The notes under the pieces were generated by a model, which had not been told where the DNA came from, made no database searches, and saw only the letters and a list, made by a program, of their open reading frames with translations. Made by a program: the position numbers and the translations under genes. From assembly GCF_003977665.1 (NCBI RefSeq), contig NZ_RYYV01000001.1, positions 1-64,000 of the forward strand: a DNA stretch of 64,000 nucleotides. The letters are read 5' to 3'. This document shows positions 54,914-64,000 of the stretch, piece after piece; position 1 is the stretch's first letter, and each line of letters starts with the position of its first letter. Source of the DNA: Dyella choica. Lineage in GTDB: Bacteria > Pseudomonadota > Gammaproteobacteria > Xanthomonadales > Rhodanobacteraceae.

Positions 54914-57517
54914 AGCCTGGACAACCGAAAGGCTCTGTCCGGACAACAAGCGCTCGCGCTCGCCCAACAGGCGCTCAAAGCCGGTATGAGGTAGCGGCCG
55001 GCAGAACAGGTAGCCCTGCAGCTCATCGCAATGGTTGGCGCGCAGGAACTGCAGGTGCTGCTCGATTTCAACGCCTTCGGCCACCACCCCGCGCTTGAGG
55101 CGATGCGCCATTTCGATGGTGGCGCGCACGATCGCTTCGTCATCCGGGTCGACCCCGATGTTGCGCACGAAGCTCTGGTCGATCTTGATGCGGTCCGCAG
55201 GGAGCTTGCGCAGATAGTCGAGCGAGGCGGCGCCGGTGCCGAAGTCGTCGATGGCGATATGGCAGCCGAGCTTGTGCAGCTTCTGCATGTTTTCCATCAG
55301 GTTGGGCGCGGCCTTGATGCTGATGCTCTCGGTGACTTCCAGTTCGAGCAGCCCAGGGTCCAGACCACTCTCCCCCAGGACCGTCTCCACCACCTCGGGG
55401 AGGTCCGGCTGCATCAGCTGCACTGCAGATAGGTTCACGCCCAGCCGCAAGCGCAGGCCGAAGCGGTCCTCCCATTCCTTGGCCTGTTTGCAGGCGGTGC
55501 GCAGCACCCATTCCCCGATCGAGACGATCAGTCCTGTTTCTTCCGCCAACGGAATAAAGAAACCGGGGCCGATGTGGCCCAATTCGGGATGCTCCCAGCG
55601 CAGCAACGCTTCCATGCCGACGATGTCCTCGGTTTCCGCGCTGATCTGCGGCTGATAGAACACCCGCAATTCGCCGTTGCCCTCGGCATGGCGCAAGCGC
55701 GCCTTCAAGGCAGCATTCTGCTGCTCCTGCGCGGGGCTTACGTCGTAGACACGGTAATTGTTGCGTCCCAGGCTCTTGGCGGCATACATCGCCTCATCGG
55801 CATGCTTGAGCAAGGTCTCGGCATCGAGCGCGTCTTCCGGAAAGAAGCTGATGCCGATGGATGCGGTGACCTGCAGCTCAGGACCGTCTTCCAGATGCAA
55901 CGGCGCTTCCATCAACTGCACGATCTTTTCCGCCACACGCAGCACGTCGTCGGTCTTGACGATGTGCCGCAGCACAATGATGAACTCGTCACCGGCGTAA
56001 CGCGCCACCGTATCGGACGCGCGCACACTGCTGCGCAACCGCTGCGTCACCGCGACGAGCACCTGGTCGCCTACCGCATGACCGAGCGTATCGTTGATGA
56101 ACTTGAAGCGGTCCAGGTCCACGAACAGTACGGCGAAGGTTTCGCCGGTGCGGTTCGCCTCGCGAATGATGGTGTCGAGACGGTCGTTGAACAGCAGGCG
56201 ATTGGGCAGGCCGGTGAGCGCATCCAGCAAGCCTTCTGCCCGGCCTTGCTCGCGTGTGCGCCGCAATTCGAGCATGTGCGCGAAATGGGCGGCGGAGCAA
56301 TGCAGCACCGGCTCCACGATGCCCGGTTCGCTGAAAGGATGGCGGCTGCCCGCAAGCAAGGCGCCCAGCACACTGCGCCGTTCATCGAGCAAGGGCAAGC
56401 CAACGAAACCGCGCAAGCCCAGCAGATTGATCAGCGGGTCGACCTCGGCCAACCGCTTCGCATCATGCGGATGAATCAGCGTGCGACCGGCGAGCACCAA
56501 GCGCAGAGAGCTCTGCAATTGCGGCCCCGGCCAGATCTGCTCCTCGCCACGCCAGCGCTGCACGATCTGCACCGGAACGCTGCTTTCTTCCGGACGCGCC
56601 GACCACACGGCGAGATAGTCCAGATCCATCTCGTCCAGCAGCAGCCGCGCGGTTTCCGGCAGACTCGCATCGTCGTGATTGCCCGAGAACAGGCGTGCCA
56701 GCACGCCCAGGGCGACGGCCGGACGTACGCTTGCGCTGGCGCTGCGAAACGCCAGTGCGACCATCTCGCGTCCGTTGTGCCGTACGCGCCGCACGCTGGC
56801 TTCGCCAACATCGTGACCACGAACCGATTTGCGCCGGCACGCCAGCCAGTGCCGGTCCGCATCGAGCAGCGCCTTCTCCAGACTCACCGTTTCGAAGATC
56901 AGCAATTCCGGCAGCGACGTGCCGGTCAGCAAGCTATTGGCCAGGCCGCTATGCCGGATATAGGCGGGATTGGCCTCCACCACGCGCTCGGCGGCAGGAT
57001 CGACAATCAGCCAGTCGCCTTCGCCATCTTCGAAGATGAAGCGGTAATCGTTGGTGGTGGTGGGCAATGCAAAGGAAGGTGCCGGAAGCGGATTCCCAGC
57101 CTGCTCCGCAACCTGCTTCAGCTTCCCGCCGCTCAATTGCTGCCAGCGCGCTATCAGCTCGCTGCCGATTTGCGATGCGTAAAGCCAGCCGTCGACCATG
57201 GGCGGCAACTGGGTAGGCTTGACGGTCGCGTCGTCGATCAGCACGGCGATGATCGGCGCGTCCAGGCAGGACGGCAACAGGCGCAATTGTTCGCAGACCG
57301 TGACGCCGGCACGTCCATCGCCGTCGAATACCACCACGATCAACGCCAGCGGTTCACGCCCTTCCAGCAAGATCGCCGCATGCGTCATGTCGCGCGCGGA
57401 ATGAATGGTCGGATGCCCCTCGTGATCGAGCGCGTCGAACAGCTCGCGACGCAGCTCGCGCTGGGAGGCCACCAGCAAGATGCCGGATTGAAAAGCAGCC
57501 GCACTCACAACAGCCAT
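54911..57517 (-). CDS. Composite GGDEF-EAL protein with N-terminal receiver-like, PAS and GAF modules
   Basis: 868 residues, no membrane segment. Order: a degenerate receiver-like domain (about 10-125), a PAS-like region (about 150-270; WLIVDPAAERVVEANPAYIR), a GAF-like domain (about 285-410), GGDEF (about 430-595; the motif reads AGDEF in RYAGDEFIIVL, a form often active) and EAL (about 605-855; EALLRW, with NLSAVQL, EVTES, IDDFGTG and the KIDQSFV loop). Both making and breaking c-di-GMP are possible; a full EAL set favours phosphodiesterase. Its start overlaps the upstream unknown gene by 13 nt. Confidence 0.92.
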   Translation of the reverse strand: MAVVSAAAFQSGILLVASQRELRRELFDALDHEGHPTIHSARDMTHAAILLEGREPLALIVVVFDGDGRAGVTVCEQLRLLPSCLDAPIIAVLIDDATVKPTQLPPMVDGWLYASQIGSELIARWQQLSGGKLKQVAEQAGNPLPAPSFALPTTTNDYRFIFEDGEGDWLIVDPAAERVVEANPAYIRHSGLANSLLTGTSLPELLIFETVSLEKALLDADRHWLACRRKSVRGHDVGEASVRRVRHNGREMVALAFRSASASVRPAVALGVLARLFSGNHDDASLPETARLLLDEMDLDYLAVWSARPEESSVPVQIVQRWRGEEQIWPGPQLQSSLRLVLAGRTLIHPHDAKRLAEVDPLINLLGLRGFVGLPLLDERRSVLGALLAGSRHPFSEPGIVEPVLHCSAAHFAHMLELRRTREQGRAEGLLDALTGLPNRLLFNDRLDTIIREANRTGETFAVLFVDLDRFKFINDTLGHAVGDQVLVAVTQRLRSSVRASDTVARYAGDEFIIVLRHIVKTDDVLRVAEKIVQLMEAPLHLEDGPELQVTASIGISFFPEDALDAETLLKHADEAMYAAKSLGRNNYRVYDVSPAQEQQNAALKARLRHAEGNGELRVFYQPQISAETEDIVGMEALLRWEHPELGHIGPGFFIPLAEETGLIVSIGEWVLRTACKQAKEWEDRFGLRLRLGVNLSAVQLMQPDLPEVVETVLGESGLDPGLLELEVTESISIKAAPNLMENMQKLHKLGCHIAIDDFGTGAASLDYLRKLPADRIKIDQSFVRNIGVDPDDEAIVRATIEMAHRLKRGVVAEGVEIEQHLQFLRANHCDELQGYLFCRPLPHTGFERLLGERERLLSGQSLSVVQA

Positions 57518-57996
57518 CGTCCGTCGCGCAACCTTGGGCGCTGGATCATGTCCGCCGCGCTGCCCAGGCGCACCGCAATGTCGTCGATGCTGGAGACCAG
57601 GCTCTGCGGCGCATCGAGCAACACTACCCGACGCACGTGCCCCGCAGGTGCACGGGCCAGCTGCCGCAACAAGCTGCTGTCCGTCGCCGCCAGCGGCAGA
57701 GGAAACGGCGACAGCAGATACACGCCGAAATGAATGCTTTGCTGGATATACCGCAAGGCATTGCCCAGGCGTTGCGACCCGGGAATCACCGCATGGGCCT
57801 CGCGCAGGTTTTCCATGCCGGTTTCAGGCCGCCACAGATAGACCGACTGTCCGTTGAGGCGCGCCAGGGCACGAAATTGCTCGATCAAAGCCTTGCTCTC
57901 GACGTGCTCCAGCACGACCAGCCCTCCCGGGGCAGTCAGGATGCGCTCGTAGATGTCGCTGCCGGCAAGCGGCGCGGGGGCCATCAGGGAAGTCAT
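57505..57996 (-). CDS. Unknown protein coupled to the GGDEF-EAL gene
   Basis: About 163 residues, soluble, with alternating strands and helices (IYERILTAPGGLVVLEHVES, KALIEQFRALARLNGQSVYL, SIHFGVYLLSPFP, VRRVVLLDAPQSLVSSIDDI) that suggest a Rossmann or P-loop-like alpha/beta fold lacking a Walker A motif. I do not recognise the family. It overlaps the GGDEF-EAL start by 13 nt, so it may be a sensor or partner of that enzyme. The ATG at 57996 is preferred over an upstream TTG; neither has a strong ribosome site. Confidence 0.72.
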   Translation of the reverse strand: MTSLMAPAPLAGSDIYERILTAPGGLVVLEHVESKALIEQFRALARLNGQSVYLWRPETGMENLREAHAVIPGSQRLGNALRYIQQSIHFGVYLLSPFPLPLAATDSSLLRQLARAPAGHVRRVVLLDAPQSLVSSIDDIAVRLGSAADMIQRPRLRDGRWLL

Positions 57997-58116
57997 ACCG
58001 CCCAAAGGGAAGTCGTCGCATCTGGTAAGTTACGCAGTCGTACGCGAAGCGCAATAGCCGGAACGTCGATGCGTGATCCACGAGGCATACCCCAGGGATA
58101 CACAATACCTTTCCCT

Positions 58117-58270
58117 TGGGATGCCCTGGTCTATTCCCGTACCCGTCAGCGCACGCTCGGGGCCGTGCCCCGCGGCTTGAACAGACGGCCAGTCTGCCCT
58201 GTGCCGCGCGACACACCCTGCGGGCCTTCTGGACGTCGTGCCGGGTGCGTGGAATAGATCAGGGCGTCCC
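58117..58270. repeat. Stem-loop repeat copy 2, upstream of the c-di-GMP pair
   Basis: The 58195-58270 part matches 54833-54905. An inverted partial copy, GGGATGCCCTGGTCTATTCC (58118-58137), pairs with GGAATAGATCAGGGCGTCCC (58251-58270), making a large stem-loop. The gap 58006-58342 otherwise contains no gene. Confidence 0.78.
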
Positions 58271-58342
58271 TATTGGTACGTCTCGCAATCATCGTTGCGG
58301 GACGGTATGGTGAAGGCCTCCCGGCCATCCCCCTATGCCCCC

Positions 58343-60424
58343 ATGTTCGAAGGATTGCGCTTCAATCACTGGAAAACGAGCCTGGATGACAGCGGCATCG
58401 TTACCCTCACCCTGGATCGCGCCCATAGCGGGGTCAACGCCATTTCCCGCGAAGTACTCGATGAGCTGGGGCAGATCGTGGAGCGGTTGGCGATCGAAAA
58501 GCCAGCCGGGGTCATCATCCATTCGGCCAAGGCCAACGGGTTCGCCGTCGGCGCCGACATCAAGGAATTCGTCGAATACGCCAGGCAGGGCACGGTGCTG
58601 GAGAACATCGAGAGCGGCCAGCGGGTGTTTGAAGCGCTGGCGCGCCTGCCCTGCCCCACCGTGGCCGCGGTACATGGCGCCTGCATGGGCGGCGGCACCG
58701 AGCTGATCCTGGCCTGCCGCCAGCGCATTGCCACGGACGACGAGAAAACCCGCATCGGGCTGCCGGAAGTGATGCTGGGGATCCATCCCGGCTGGGGTGG
58801 CTCGGCCCGACTGCCGCGCCTGATCGGTGCGGCGGAAGCGCTGCCCGTTATGCTGACTGGCAAGGCCTTGTCCGCCCGCAAAGCCAAGAGTCTGGGTGTG
58901 GTCGACCGAGTGGCCCGCGCTGATGAGCTGATGGCTGAAGCGCGCGCGCTCTTGCGTCACCCCCAAACTCGCCCGTTCGCACAGCGTGCGACGGCATGGA
59001 TCAGCAACACCTGGTTAGCGCGCCAGATCCTCGCGCCCATGGTGGTCAAGCAGACTGCGGCCAAGGTACGCAAGGAGCACTACCCTGCCCCCTTCGCGCT
59101 GATCGATGTGTGGAAGCGCGGCGGCAGCGACATTCAGCAACGCCTGAAACTCGAAGCACGCTCGGTCGCCAGGCTGGCGGAGACCTCCACCGCACGCAAC
59201 CTGATCCGCATCTTCTTTTTGCAGGAACGCCTGAAGGGCCAGGGCAGCGGCGTCGACGCGGACATCCATCACGTACACGTGGTCGGTGCCGGCGTCATGG
59301 GCGGCGATATCGCGGCATGGGCGGCGTTCAAGGGTTTCGACGTCACGCTGCAGGATCGCGAGATCAAGTTCATCCAGCCCGCACTGGACCGTGCTCGTGA
59401 GCTGTACGAGAAAAAACTGAAAACGCCGGAAAAAGTGGCAGAAGCGTGCAAACGCCTACGCGCGGATGTCGAAGGCGCCGGCGTTGCGCAGGCCGATCTT
59501 GCCATCGAAGCGATTTTCGAAAACCCTGCGGCCAAGGAAGCGCTTTACGCGACTATCGAGCCGCAACTGAGCCTCAGCAATGGCATCCTGGCCACCAATA
59601 CCTCATCCATTCCGCTGGACGAACTGCGCAAGCCTCTGCAAGCGCCGCAGCGTTTCCTGGGCCTGCATTTCTTCAACCCGGTAGCGCAGATGCCGCTGGT
59701 GGAAGTGGTACGTCACGATCGACTCGACCCGGCCATCGAAAAACGGGTGATGGCATTCTGCAAAGCGATCGGCAAATTGCCCGTGGCGGTCAAGGGCACG
59801 CCAGGCTTCCTGGTGAACCGCATCCTGATGCCCTACCTGCTGGAGGCTCTGCGCCTGTACAACGAAGGCGTGCCCGGACCGGTACTCGACCGGGAAGCCA
59901 AGGCCTTCGGCATGCCGATGGGCCCGATCGAACTGGCCGACGTCGTGGGCCTGGACGTATGCGCTTCAGTCGGCAAGGAACTGGCACCCTTCCTGGGCCT
60001 GGAGCTTCCGCCGGGCCTGGAGGAAAAACTCGAAGCCGGCAAACGCGGCAAAAAGGATGGCCAGGGCCTGTACACCTGGCAGGACGGCAAGCCCCAGAAA
60101 CCCCAGGTGGACCCGGACTACACGCCACCGCCGGATGTGAGCGACCGCATGATACTCGCGATGGTGAATGAAGCGGTCGCCTGCCTGGGTGACAGCGTGG
60201 TGGATGATGCCGACCTGCTCGACGCCGGCGTGATCTTCGGCACCGGCTTTGCGCCGTTCCGTGGCGGCCCCATCCAGTTCGTACGCAACGAGGGCGCCGA
60301 GAAAATGCGCCAGAAACTCGAAACGCTGGCGAAGCGCCATGGCGAGCGTTTCACGCCGAAGCATGGCTGGGACCATCCAGCGTTGAAGCTGCAGGAGGAA
60401 TCTGACGTGGCGGTTGCCGGTTGA
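58343..60424 (+). CDS. Fatty-acid oxidation multifunctional protein, FadJ type
   Basis: About 693 residues. The N-terminal enoyl-CoA hydratase/isomerase domain (1-190) has both catalytic Glu residues (CMGGGTELILACRQRI and RIGLPEVMLGI). The 3-hydroxyacyl-CoA dehydrogenase part follows, with VVGAGVMGGDIAAWAAFKGF and the C-terminal repeats (GLHFFNPVAQMPLVEVV, TPGFLVNRILMPYL). Catalyses two steps of beta-oxidation. No thiolase (FadI/FadA) partner is adjacent. Start is ambiguous: ATG at 58343 (MFEGLRFNHW) gives a family-like N-terminus, ATG at 58307 is better placed behind GGGACGG. Confidence 0.94.
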   Translation: MFEGLRFNHWKTSLDDSGIVTLTLDRAHSGVNAISREVLDELGQIVERLAIEKPAGVIIHSAKANGFAVGADIKEFVEYARQGTVLENIESGQRVFEALARLPCPTVAAVHGACMGGGTELILACRQRIATDDEKTRIGLPEVMLGIHPGWGGSARLPRLIGAAEALPVMLTGKALSARKAKSLGVVDRVARADELMAEARALLRHPQTRPFAQRATAWISNTWLARQILAPMVVKQTAAKVRKEHYPAPFALIDVWKRGGSDIQQRLKLEARSVARLAETSTARNLIRIFFLQERLKGQGSGVDADIHHVHVVGAGVMGGDIAAWAAFKGFDVTLQDREIKFIQPALDRARELYEKKLKTPEKVAEACKRLRADVEGAGVAQADLAIEAIFENPAAKEALYATIEPQLSLSNGILATNTSSIPLDELRKPLQAPQRFLGLHFFNPVAQMPLVEVVRHDRLDPAIEKRVMAFCKAIGKLPVAVKGTPGFLVNRILMPYLLEALRLYNEGVPGPVLDREAKAFGMPMGPIELADVVGLDVCASVGKELAPFLGLELPPGLEEKLEAGKRGKKDGQGLYTWQDGKPQKPQVDPDYTPPPDVSDRMILAMVNEAVACLGDSVVDDADLLDAGVIFGTGFAPFRGGPIQFVRNEGAEKMRQKLETLAKRHGERFTPKHGWDHPALKLQEESDVAVAG

Positions 60425-60448
60425 TCGGGTCGCTTTGGAGCACCCCAC

Positions 60449-61006
60449 CTACCACATCAAATCATCCGGAATACCGTCCTCGTCCACCCCCGCGGCGGCC
60501 GGGCTCACCAGCAAGGCCAGCAGGTGCGGATCGATCTCCCGCACCTGCTCCGCCAACGCCTGCGTCACCAGCAGATAACGCCCCGCGTTCTGCACGATGC
60601 CCAACTTGCCGGCGTTGAGGTCGGCAAGCTGGTTGGCATCTACATACACCCGGCGAATCTTTCCGCCGTATTCGAAATGCCGCACCTGATCGGCATCCGC
60701 TTTGTTCAGTACCTGGCCTTCAAGTAGCTGCTGTACTTTTGCCTTGCGCTCGCGCTTCAGGCGCGCCTGCTCGGCCGCCTCCTGTTCGATGCGCTTGCGC
60801 TCTTGCGCCTCGGTCTGCGCACGAATGGCGTAGGCCTTGGCCAGATCCATCTCGCTGTCGCTGCGCGCAGGCTTCGACTTGTGTGTCGGCTTGCCCTTGG
60901 CGAACGGCGCCTTCGGTTTGGGCGCCGGTTGTTGCTGGCGCTTTTCGTCCTTGAGCTGCTTGACGATGCCGCTCTTCAGGAGCTGATCTCGCAATGAATC
61001 GACCAT
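60449..61006 (-). CDS. DUF2058 (YaiL-type) nucleoprotein-like protein
   Basis: 185 residues. The N-terminus (MVDSLRDQLLKSGIVKQLKD) and a long Lys/Arg/Gln/Glu-rich coiled region (about 20-95) are followed by the compact DUF2058 C-terminal domain (GKIRRVYVDANQLADLNAGK, then IVQNAGRYLLV). Highly charged; nucleic-acid binding is often suggested but untested. I take the ATG at 61006 in place of an earlier in-frame start. Confidence 0.9.
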   Translation of the reverse strand: MVDSLRDQLLKSGIVKQLKDEKRQQQPAPKPKAPFAKGKPTHKSKPARSDSEMDLAKAYAIRAQTEAQERKRIEQEAAEQARLKRERKAKVQQLLEGQVLNKADADQVRHFEYGGKIRRVYVDANQLADLNAGKLGIVQNAGRYLLVTQALAEQVREIDPHLLALLVSPAAAGVDEDGIPDDLMW

Positions 61007-61039
61007 GATCGAAAATCCAGTGTTACGTGTTGCGTTCAA

Positions 61040-61248
61040 TCAATAATGGGGAGGTGGCGGCTCGCTGTGCGGATCGGGTCCCTGCCCGAGGCGCACCGTT
61101 TCCAGCTCGCTACGCAGATCGCGTATCAGGCGTTCCAGCTTCGCGATACGCACGGACTGTTCTGCATCGGCGGCCACCAGAGCCTGGACGGCATCATCGA
61201 TAAAAGTGAGCCGGACTTCCAGCTCTGTAAGACGCTGTTCGGTATGGC

Positions 61249-61252
<4 letters not shown>
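61040..61252 (-). CDS. slyX: SlyX-family protein
   Basis: 70 residues. A heptad-rich coiled coil ([20 protein letters not shown], then a second helix [17 protein letters not shown]) and the hallmark C-terminal PPPHY. Function unknown. The ATG overlaps the stop of ugd (ATGA), so it is translated with it. Confidence 0.93.
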
Positions 61253-62598
<1,346 letters not shown>

Positions 62599-62695
62599 CG
62601 TATCGGATCAACACCTTGTAGAGGGGCGTGAATTCTAACAGCGTCAAAAGAAACGCCTATGTCAAGGACACCGGCGCTTGTGCCCATCAAACGCA

Positions 62696-62723
62696 AACGG
62701 GGCGCGATCGTTCGCGCCCCGTT
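62696..62723 (-). terminator. Terminator of the FKBP gene
   Basis: AACGGGGCGCGA-ACGA-TCGCGCCCCGTT then TGCGTTTG on the minus strand, 30 bp after the isomerase stop. Perfect 12-bp stem with a modest U-run. Confidence 0.8.
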
Positions 62724-62752
62724 CATCCAGGCATTACGTTGCCGAGGGGCGA

Positions 62753-63538
62753 TTACTTGCCGCTGGGCTCTTCGCCACCGCCCTGAGCTTGTGCGCCAGC
62801 CGGCGTGGGGCCGGTGCTCACCAGGGTCACGTCGAAGATCAGTGTGGCATTCGGCGGGAACGGACGGTTCGGCTCCGCGCCATAGGCCAGGTTCGGCGGG
62901 ATGAAGAGCTTGTAGTGACCGCCTACCTGCATCAGCTGCAAGCCTTCGCGGAAGCCCGGGATTACGTGGGCGAGCGGAATCGCGGTCGGCCCCGGCGGGT
63001 TGTTCTTGTCGGAGCTGTCGAACACTTCGCCGTTTACCAGGGTGCCCTTGTAGTTCACCTTGACCGTGTCGTTCGGACCCGGACGGGCGCCAGTGCCCTG
63101 GCTGATGACCTGGTACTGCAGGCCCGAAGCGGTGGCCTTCACGCCCGCGGCGCTCTTGTTCTTGGCCAGGAAGGCATCACCTTCGGCCTTGTTTTTCGCC
63201 GACATGGCGTCGAATTCCGCCTGGCCCTTGGCCTTGGCTTCCTCGACGAAGGCCTTCCACACCGGGGCAGCCTGCTCATCGGTCATGCTCGGACGCTGGC
63301 CGCTCAATGCAGCGGTCACGGCGCGACCCACAGCCGCCGGGTCCACCAGTTCGCGCATCGGCCCAGGAACCTGCCCAGCGATCTGATAGCCGAGAATTTC
63401 ACTGGCCTTGGTCTTGTCGACGGCACCGGTGGCTGCGGTGCTGGTCGTCTTGGACGTCTGGGCCTGCGCGCCAGCGGTGATGCCCAGCGCAACGGCCAGC
63501 GCGGCCGCAGTCAGCGTGGGTCGCAGAAAATGCTTCAT
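62753..63538 (-). CDS. Periplasmic FKBP-type peptidyl-prolyl isomerase (FkpA/Mip-like)
   Basis: 261 residues. Signal peptide (TLTAAALAVALGITAGAQAQ), an N-terminal dimerisation helix domain (about 40-140; ILGYQIAGQVPGPMRELVDP), and an FKBP domain (about 150-240) with VKVNYKGTLVNGEVFDSS, PLAHVIPGFREGLQLM and GAEPNRPFPPNATLIFDVTL. A Gly/Gln/Glu tail follows. Helps fold envelope proteins. The start at 63538 gives the signal peptide. Confidence 0.95.
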   Translation of the reverse strand: MKHFLRPTLTAAALAVALGITAGAQAQTSKTTSTAATGAVDKTKASEILGYQIAGQVPGPMRELVDPAAVGRAVTAALSGQRPSMTDEQAAPVWKAFVEEAKAKGQAEFDAMSAKNKAEGDAFLAKNKSAAGVKATASGLQYQVISQGTGARPGPNDTVKVNYKGTLVNGEVFDSSDKNNPPGPTAIPLAHVIPGFREGLQLMQVGGHYKLFIPPNLAYGAEPNRPFPPNATLIFDVTLVSTGPTPAGAQAQGGGEEPSGK

Positions 63539-63706
63539 TCGGAACTCCCTAAGTCTTTGGATTTGCCGGCGTGCCCCGCCGGACCTCCCCCCAAATGGAG
63601 GCTGGCCACGCATTGTGCGGTGTCCAGTCCGGTCTTGGCAACGACGATTCGTAGTTGACCACCCGTCCGTTGAAAAGTTCAGGCTGGCGTGTGCGCAACG
63701 CCTCGT
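63539..63706. other. Short intergenic gap
   Basis: 168 bp holding the isomerase promoter and the 3' side of the upstream gene. No gene or recognisable repeat seen. Confidence 0.5.
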
Positions 63707-64000
63707 TCAGCTCGATTCGTTAGGAGAAGATGAAGGCTTTTCCAGCGTTTCGCGTAGTGCCGCCTGCAGTCTTGCGTGCATCTTCACCAGGCCTCGCCAA
63801 AGAATGATGGCGAGAAATACGCACACGGCAACCAGCGAAAGCGCCACGCCGCGGGGCGGCAAAATGGTCGAACCCAATACACCGACCAGGATGGCCAGAA
63901 CCAACAGCGTCGCCAGCGGAATCAGTTTCGCAAGAACCTGCCGAATCGCCTGGGTGTACGAGCCAGCGAACCGCTCCCGTATGCCCAGTTCCGCCAGCAG
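63707..64000 (-). CDS. C-terminal fragment of a membrane protein (5' end beyond the window)
   Basis: The frame stays open to the window edge, so the apparent 65-residue ORF is only its tail. The visible 97 residues contain two hydrophobic helices (LIPLATLLVLAILVGVLG and GVALSLVAVCVFLAIILW) and an amphipathic tail (KMHARLQAALRETLE) ending SSSPNESS. The tail and helix pairing recall cation/proton antiporters, but I would not assign a function from this fragment. Confidence 0.75.
   Translation of the reverse strand: MLAELGIRERFAGSYTQAIRQVLAKLIPLATLLVLAILVGVLGSTILPPRGVALSLVAVCVFLAIILWRGLVKMHARLQAALRETLEKPSSSPNESS

Noticed and set aside
55574-57733. 719-residue plus-strand frame opposite the GGDEF-EAL gene
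   Set aside because: Antisense shadow; no recognisable domains and no ribosome site.

Overview
The window looks like a chromosomal segment of a high-GC gammaproteobacterium of the Xanthomonadales/Lysobacterales, most likely Rhodanobacteraceae (Dyella, Frateuria, Luteibacter or Rhodanobacter type). This is an inference from gene content and order (ftsK-lolA-rarA-serS; rpoE-rseA-degP followed by lepA-lepB-rnc-era-recO; rlmD-CYTH-nagZ-hpt-MTIP) and from the many GC-rich intergenic palindromes. There are no rRNA genes, CRISPR arrays, prophages or recognisable transposases.

Layout. 1-5700: tRNA-Ser(UGA) beside a near-perfect palindrome that copies its 3' end, then serS with a coupled membrane gene, a ParDE-type toxin-antitoxin pair, a small membrane protein, and a convergent SDR/LysR pair. 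5.7-14.2 kb: rarA, lolA and ftsK, interrupted by a TonB-dependent receptor coupled to a class A acid phosphatase (candidate Pho box) and a DUF1275 gene. 14.5-23.1 kb: trxB, a GNAT/FemAB-like acyltransferase overlapping aat, a LysR/methyltransferase/membrane-protein group, an HD-GYP protein and a large acetyl-CoA hydrolase/transferase. 23.5-26 kb: a MarR-isochorismatase-MFS operon under a perfect 22-bp palindrome. 26.1-37.3 kb: xseA, an AlsS-like acetolactate synthase with an aldehyde dehydrogenase, a methyltransferase, an AraC regulator divergent from a zinc alcohol dehydrogenase, a YdcF protein, a YigZ protein and an ABC exporter. 37.3-42.2 kb: a cold-shock gene with a tandemly triplicated terminator, then purine and methylthioadenosine salvage (MTIP, hpt), nagZ, a CYTH phosphatase and rlmD. 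42.3-54.8 kb: a YdbH-like envelope protein, an orphan receiver-Hpt protein, an 823-bp inverted-repeat element, and the recO-era-rnc-DUF4845-lepB-lepA-degP-rseA-rpoE block with a candidate autoregulatory sigma-E promoter. 54.8-64 kb: a composite GGDEF-EAL protein and a coupled unknown gene bracketed by related repeats, a FadJ-type beta-oxidation protein, DUF2058, slyX, ugd, an FKBP isomerase, and the 3' end of a membrane protein running off the edge.

Intergenic space is rich in dispersed palindromes of at least three families: A (CCCTCCCC...GGGGAGGG, sometimes as ~125-bp composites), B (TAGGCTGGGATG...CATCCCAGCCTA and its TAGGTTGGGGTG variant) and C (CGTCATTCC...GGAATGACG). Family B copies often supply the TAG stop codon of the gene before them, and its sequence forms the outer tips of the 823-bp element at 45108-45930. 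No obviously new multi-gene system is present. The most unusual items are that element, the repeat-bracketed c-di-GMP module with its unknown partner, the tRNA-derived palindrome, the triplicated terminator, and the acetolactate synthase/aldehyde dehydrogenase operon.
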